This document shows, piece after piece, positions 60,067-64,000 of a DNA stretch of 64,000 nucleotides. The stretch is from Haloarcula halophila (GTDB taxonomy: Archaea; Halobacteriota; Halobacteria; Halobacteriales; Haloarculaceae). A program made the translations under genes and the position numbers. The first letter of the stretch is position 1; each line of letters opens with the position of its first letter. The notes beneath the pieces were generated by a model, which worked only from the letters and a program-made list of their open reading frames with translations, made no database searches and was not told the DNA's origin. The DNA is taken from positions 2,232,001 through 2,296,000 of the forward strand of contig NZ_CP119559.1 in assembly GCF_029278565.1 (NCBI RefSeq), written 5' to 3'.

Positions 60067-61737
60067 TCAGGGCGAATCTTCGACGGGACCGTCGGTGAAG
60101 AACGCGGTCAGAACCTTCTGTTGTGCCCGTCTGAGGTGGTTGTGTAGTGTCGGTGAAGAGACGTCCAGCGAGTCGGCCAGCTCCTCGGCCGTCGAGCCCC
60201 GCGGCCACTCGAAGTAGCCGCTGTGGAACGCCGCCCGCAGGACCGTCTCCTGGCGGTCGGTCAGCCGGTCCGACAGCCGGTCGCGAAAGCCCGTCTCGCT
60301 CTCGACGGGCCGGTCCGTCTCGCGTTTGGCGGCCAGGGTCGTCTCCGGGTACGCGGCGACGACGGCGTCGACGACGGGACGAACGTCGGTGTCGCCGGGC
60401 AGTTCGGTGACCAGCGTCGCGGTTCCGTCGGCGACTGTCAGTTCCTGGACCCGTCCACCACGTTCGATCAGCGCGAGCGCGGGCGCGTCGGTGACGACGA
60501 CCTCCAGCAGGGCACCCTCGCCGTAGTCCTCGATGAGGCGTGCGTCGGAGACGTCCGTGGCGTCGGTGAGGTGTGACAGCACCGGGCCGGCCGATGCTCC
60601 CTCGACGGTGAGATAGTACAGTAACGACCCGCCGCCGACGGGGACTAGTCCGGAGAGTTCGACCGTACAACCGAGCGCGGTCGAGAGGCCGACGGTCACC
60701 GCGTGGCTGTCCGTACACTCGAAGGTCAACTCGGTCACGGTATCGGCAAGCAGGAGCCGCTTGCGCTGGACGGCTGCCAGCCCGTGGCCGATCTGTGCGC
60801 CGAGCGCCGCAAGCAGGTCCCGCGTGGCGTCGTCGACGGCGTCGGTCCCGACGGCCAACACGCCGGCGACGGTGTCGCCCCGGACGATCGGGACCGCGAC
60901 GAACCCGCCGTCCTCGACGACACGCACCGTTCCGTCGTCGACGACGGCCGTCAGCGGTGTCTCGTGGCGTTGGAGCTGCGCCGTCGCGGTCTCCGGCTCG
61001 GTTCCCGCCGTGGCCTGGCGTGTGAACCCGTCGCCGGTCCGTTCGGCGACCCACGCGAACGCGAACCCCTCGGTCTCGGCGACGCGATCACAGACCGTCT
61101 GTTCGATCTCCGTCCCCGTCCCGGCGCCGACCACCGTCTCGCCGATATCGGCGAGGACGGCGGCGAGCCGGCGGAGCGTGGGGGATGTCCCGCCCTCGCC
61201 GGTCCCGCCGACTGCCGCTAACACGTCGGTTCGATCGGGCTCGCTCACGAGCGGTTGCAACCGGTCAAGTCGCTCCCACCCGCCCAGCGCACAGACGACG
61301 TGGGGCGGGACACCGTCGTCTAGCAGCGCGGCGGCGAACCGCCAGCGAAGGTCCCGGGAGGAAACGTCGGCTAGTTCCGGATGGTCCTCGGCCGCGCGGG
61401 TGGCGACTTCGCCGACCAGCATCTGGAGCCGGCGGGGTGAGACATCGAACAGCGGTTCCTCGGCGTCCCGGCCGTTCGACCGGGCGTACTTCCGGACGTC
61501 GTGTTCCACGTCGGCCGGGAGGTAGGTCTCGCGGGCGATCCCGTCGTCGGCCCGGACCGCGAGGAAGTACGCGTCGCCGTCCGGCTCGATGTCCCCGGTC
61601 CGGAGCCGACACATCTCGGCCGGCCGGAGCCCGACTTCGGCGCCCAACCGCACGACGAGATCGGCCCGGTGCGTGTCGGCGGCTCGACGGAGCCGCCGGT
61701 AGCCGCGCCGGCCGAGTACGTCCGGGCTCTCTGTCAT
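60067..61737 (-). CDS. Bat-type regulator with a degenerate tyrosine-recombinase N-terminus
   Basis: A 556-residue transcription factor. Residues 1-170 resemble the catalytic domain of a tyrosine recombinase: GLRPAEMCRL (Arg38) and SSRDLRWRFAAALLDDGV (Arg131), then LGGWERLDRL. The histidine and tyrosine positions are lost (Arg128, Gly153, and no Tyr near 162), so it cannot cut DNA. Residues about 180-330 look like a GAF domain, 340-490 like the bacterio-opsin activator domain, and 500-556 is HTH_10 (LTDRQETVLRAAFHSGYFEW). It sits between two acs genes and probably controls acetate use. Two dyads lie upstream of its start. Confidence 0.85.
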   Translation of the reverse strand: MTESPDVLGRRGYRRLRRAADTHRADLVVRLGAEVGLRPAEMCRLRTGDIEPDGDAYFLAVRADDGIARETYLPADVEHDVRKYARSNGRDAEEPLFDVSPRRLQMLVGEVATRAAEDHPELADVSSRDLRWRFAAALLDDGVPPHVVCALGGWERLDRLQPLVSEPDRTDVLAAVGGTGEGGTSPTLRRLAAVLADIGETVVGAGTGTEIEQTVCDRVAETEGFAFAWVAERTGDGFTRQATAGTEPETATAQLQRHETPLTAVVDDGTVRVVEDGGFVAVPIVRGDTVAGVLAVGTDAVDDATRDLLAALGAQIGHGLAAVQRKRLLLADTVTELTFECTDSHAVTVGLSTALGCTVELSGLVPVGGGSLLYYLTVEGASAGPVLSHLTDATDVSDARLIEDYGEGALLEVVVTDAPALALIERGGRVQELTVADGTATLVTELPGDTDVRPVVDAVVAAYPETTLAAKRETDRPVESETGFRDRLSDRLTDRQETVLRAAFHSGYFEWPRGSTAEELADSLDVSSPTLHNHLRRAQQKVLTAFFTDGPVEDSP

Positions 61738-61740
61738 CTG

Positions 61741-61766
61741 TTTCGGTTATTTTGAGACAGCCGAAA
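61741..61766. promoter_or_regulatory. Proximal inverted repeat TTTCG-N16-CGAAA
   Basis: TTTCG (61741-61745) and CGAAA (61762-61766) are inverted with 16 bases between, extended to TTTCGG..CCGAAA. The repeat is four bases from the regulator start codon, covering the expected TATA/initiation region. It is probably an operator for autoregulation or for an acetate-sensing factor. Confidence 0.65.
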
Positions 61767-61847
61767 TAAGCCTGTCGCAGCCGTCCGACTATCCTCGGGG
61801 CTCTCGTCGATATTTGTTGTTCAAGTAGTGGAACTGGCCGATAGCTG

Positions 61848-61873
61848 TTTCGACTATTAGAGAATATCCGAAA
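61848..61873. promoter_or_regulatory. Distal inverted repeat TTTCG-N16-CGAAA
   Basis: The same inverted repeat with identical 16-base spacing occurs 107 bases further upstream, extended here to GTTTCG..CGAAAC (61847-61852 and 61869-61874). It ends five bases before the acs2 stop codon. Confidence 0.65.
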
Positions 61874-61878
61874 CGCTG

Positions 61879-63822
<1,944 letters not shown>

Positions 63823-64000
63823 CGGTGTAACCTTTGTGCCGTCGGGGAAAAACGTTCCTTCTAGCTACGTCTGACAGTCCCGGAAGGTGTTGTCTTTCCC
63901 CGCTCATACGCACCGATAGCACAATTTGACTGCCAGTGTGTGCATTCAGTGGCACCAAATTCATGCAACTGGGGGAAATACCCTCCAAACGTGCATGGAC
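63823..64000. other. Right-edge upstream region of acs copy 2
   Basis: No supported gene. It contains the shared TAGCACAATT 10-mer at 63917-63926 and a TGCAT..ATGCA dyad at 63941-63967. Near 63849 a T-rich stretch could be part of the core promoter. The region stops at the edge of the window. Confidence 0.5.

Overview
The window is chromosomal DNA from a halophilic archaeon (class Halobacteria). The evidence is the high-GC coding sequence with very acidic proteins, archaeal TATA boxes about 27 bases upstream of leaderless start codons, and archaeal information-processing genes: aRF1, class I lysyl-tRNA synthetase, S19e, PAN, aIF2/5B, Nob1, Pus10 and the separate secF-secD pair. Haloarchaeal family markers (halocyanin, CheF, bacterio-opsin-activator type HTH regulators, Tat lipoproteins) point the same way. 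A finer placement near Haloarcula and relatives is a guess.

Layout. 0.2-10 kb: translation genes on the minus strand (prf1, argS, lysS, pyrH) with a MinD-type ATPase, a Tat lipoprotein and an intramembrane protease. 10-21.5 kb: small conserved haloarchaeal proteins, a second intramembrane protease, thiL, the S19e/PDCD5/PP-loop operon, hisS, truA and pepF. 21.5-29.7 kb: a lactate island (leaderless 50-residue ORF, lctP, a 1013-residue FAD/Fe-S lactate dehydrogenase) facing a regulator, an Nramp-like transporter and a hypothetical gene. 29.8-41.5 kb: zinc-finger membrane protein, pan, beta-propeller lipoprotein, pdaD, a response regulator with PAS domain, infB, halocyanin, PRC-barrel/nob1, a CPBP protease and pgi. 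42.1-42.5 kb: a low-GC patch followed by a 622-residue Cys-rich lipoprotein. 44.8-54.6 kb: secF-secD, rnhB, a RelE-type toxin-antitoxin pair, pus10, an MscS channel, uppP, cheF and a Bat-like regulator. 54.8-63.8 kb: an acetate island (UspA, ActP-like symporter with its DUF4212 partner, two acetyl-CoA synthetases and, between them, a regulator whose N-terminus is a degenerate tyrosine recombinase).

The two catabolic islands suggest a cell that takes up lactate and acetate and activates them for central metabolism, each under local control. The most unusual non-coding signals are: (1) a structured element of about 130 bp present twice (7.5 kb and 31.9 kb) with three hairpins and a changed but still paired outer stem; (2) a 10-12 base hairpin-loop sequence recurring in several intergenic hairpins; (3) two inverted repeats of identical TTTCG-N16-CGAAA geometry upstream of the integrase-like regulator; (4) a 10-mer shared upstream of both acs genes. 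No rRNA, tRNA, CRISPR array or complete insertion sequence was recognised. All assignments are from reading the sequence; no database search was run.
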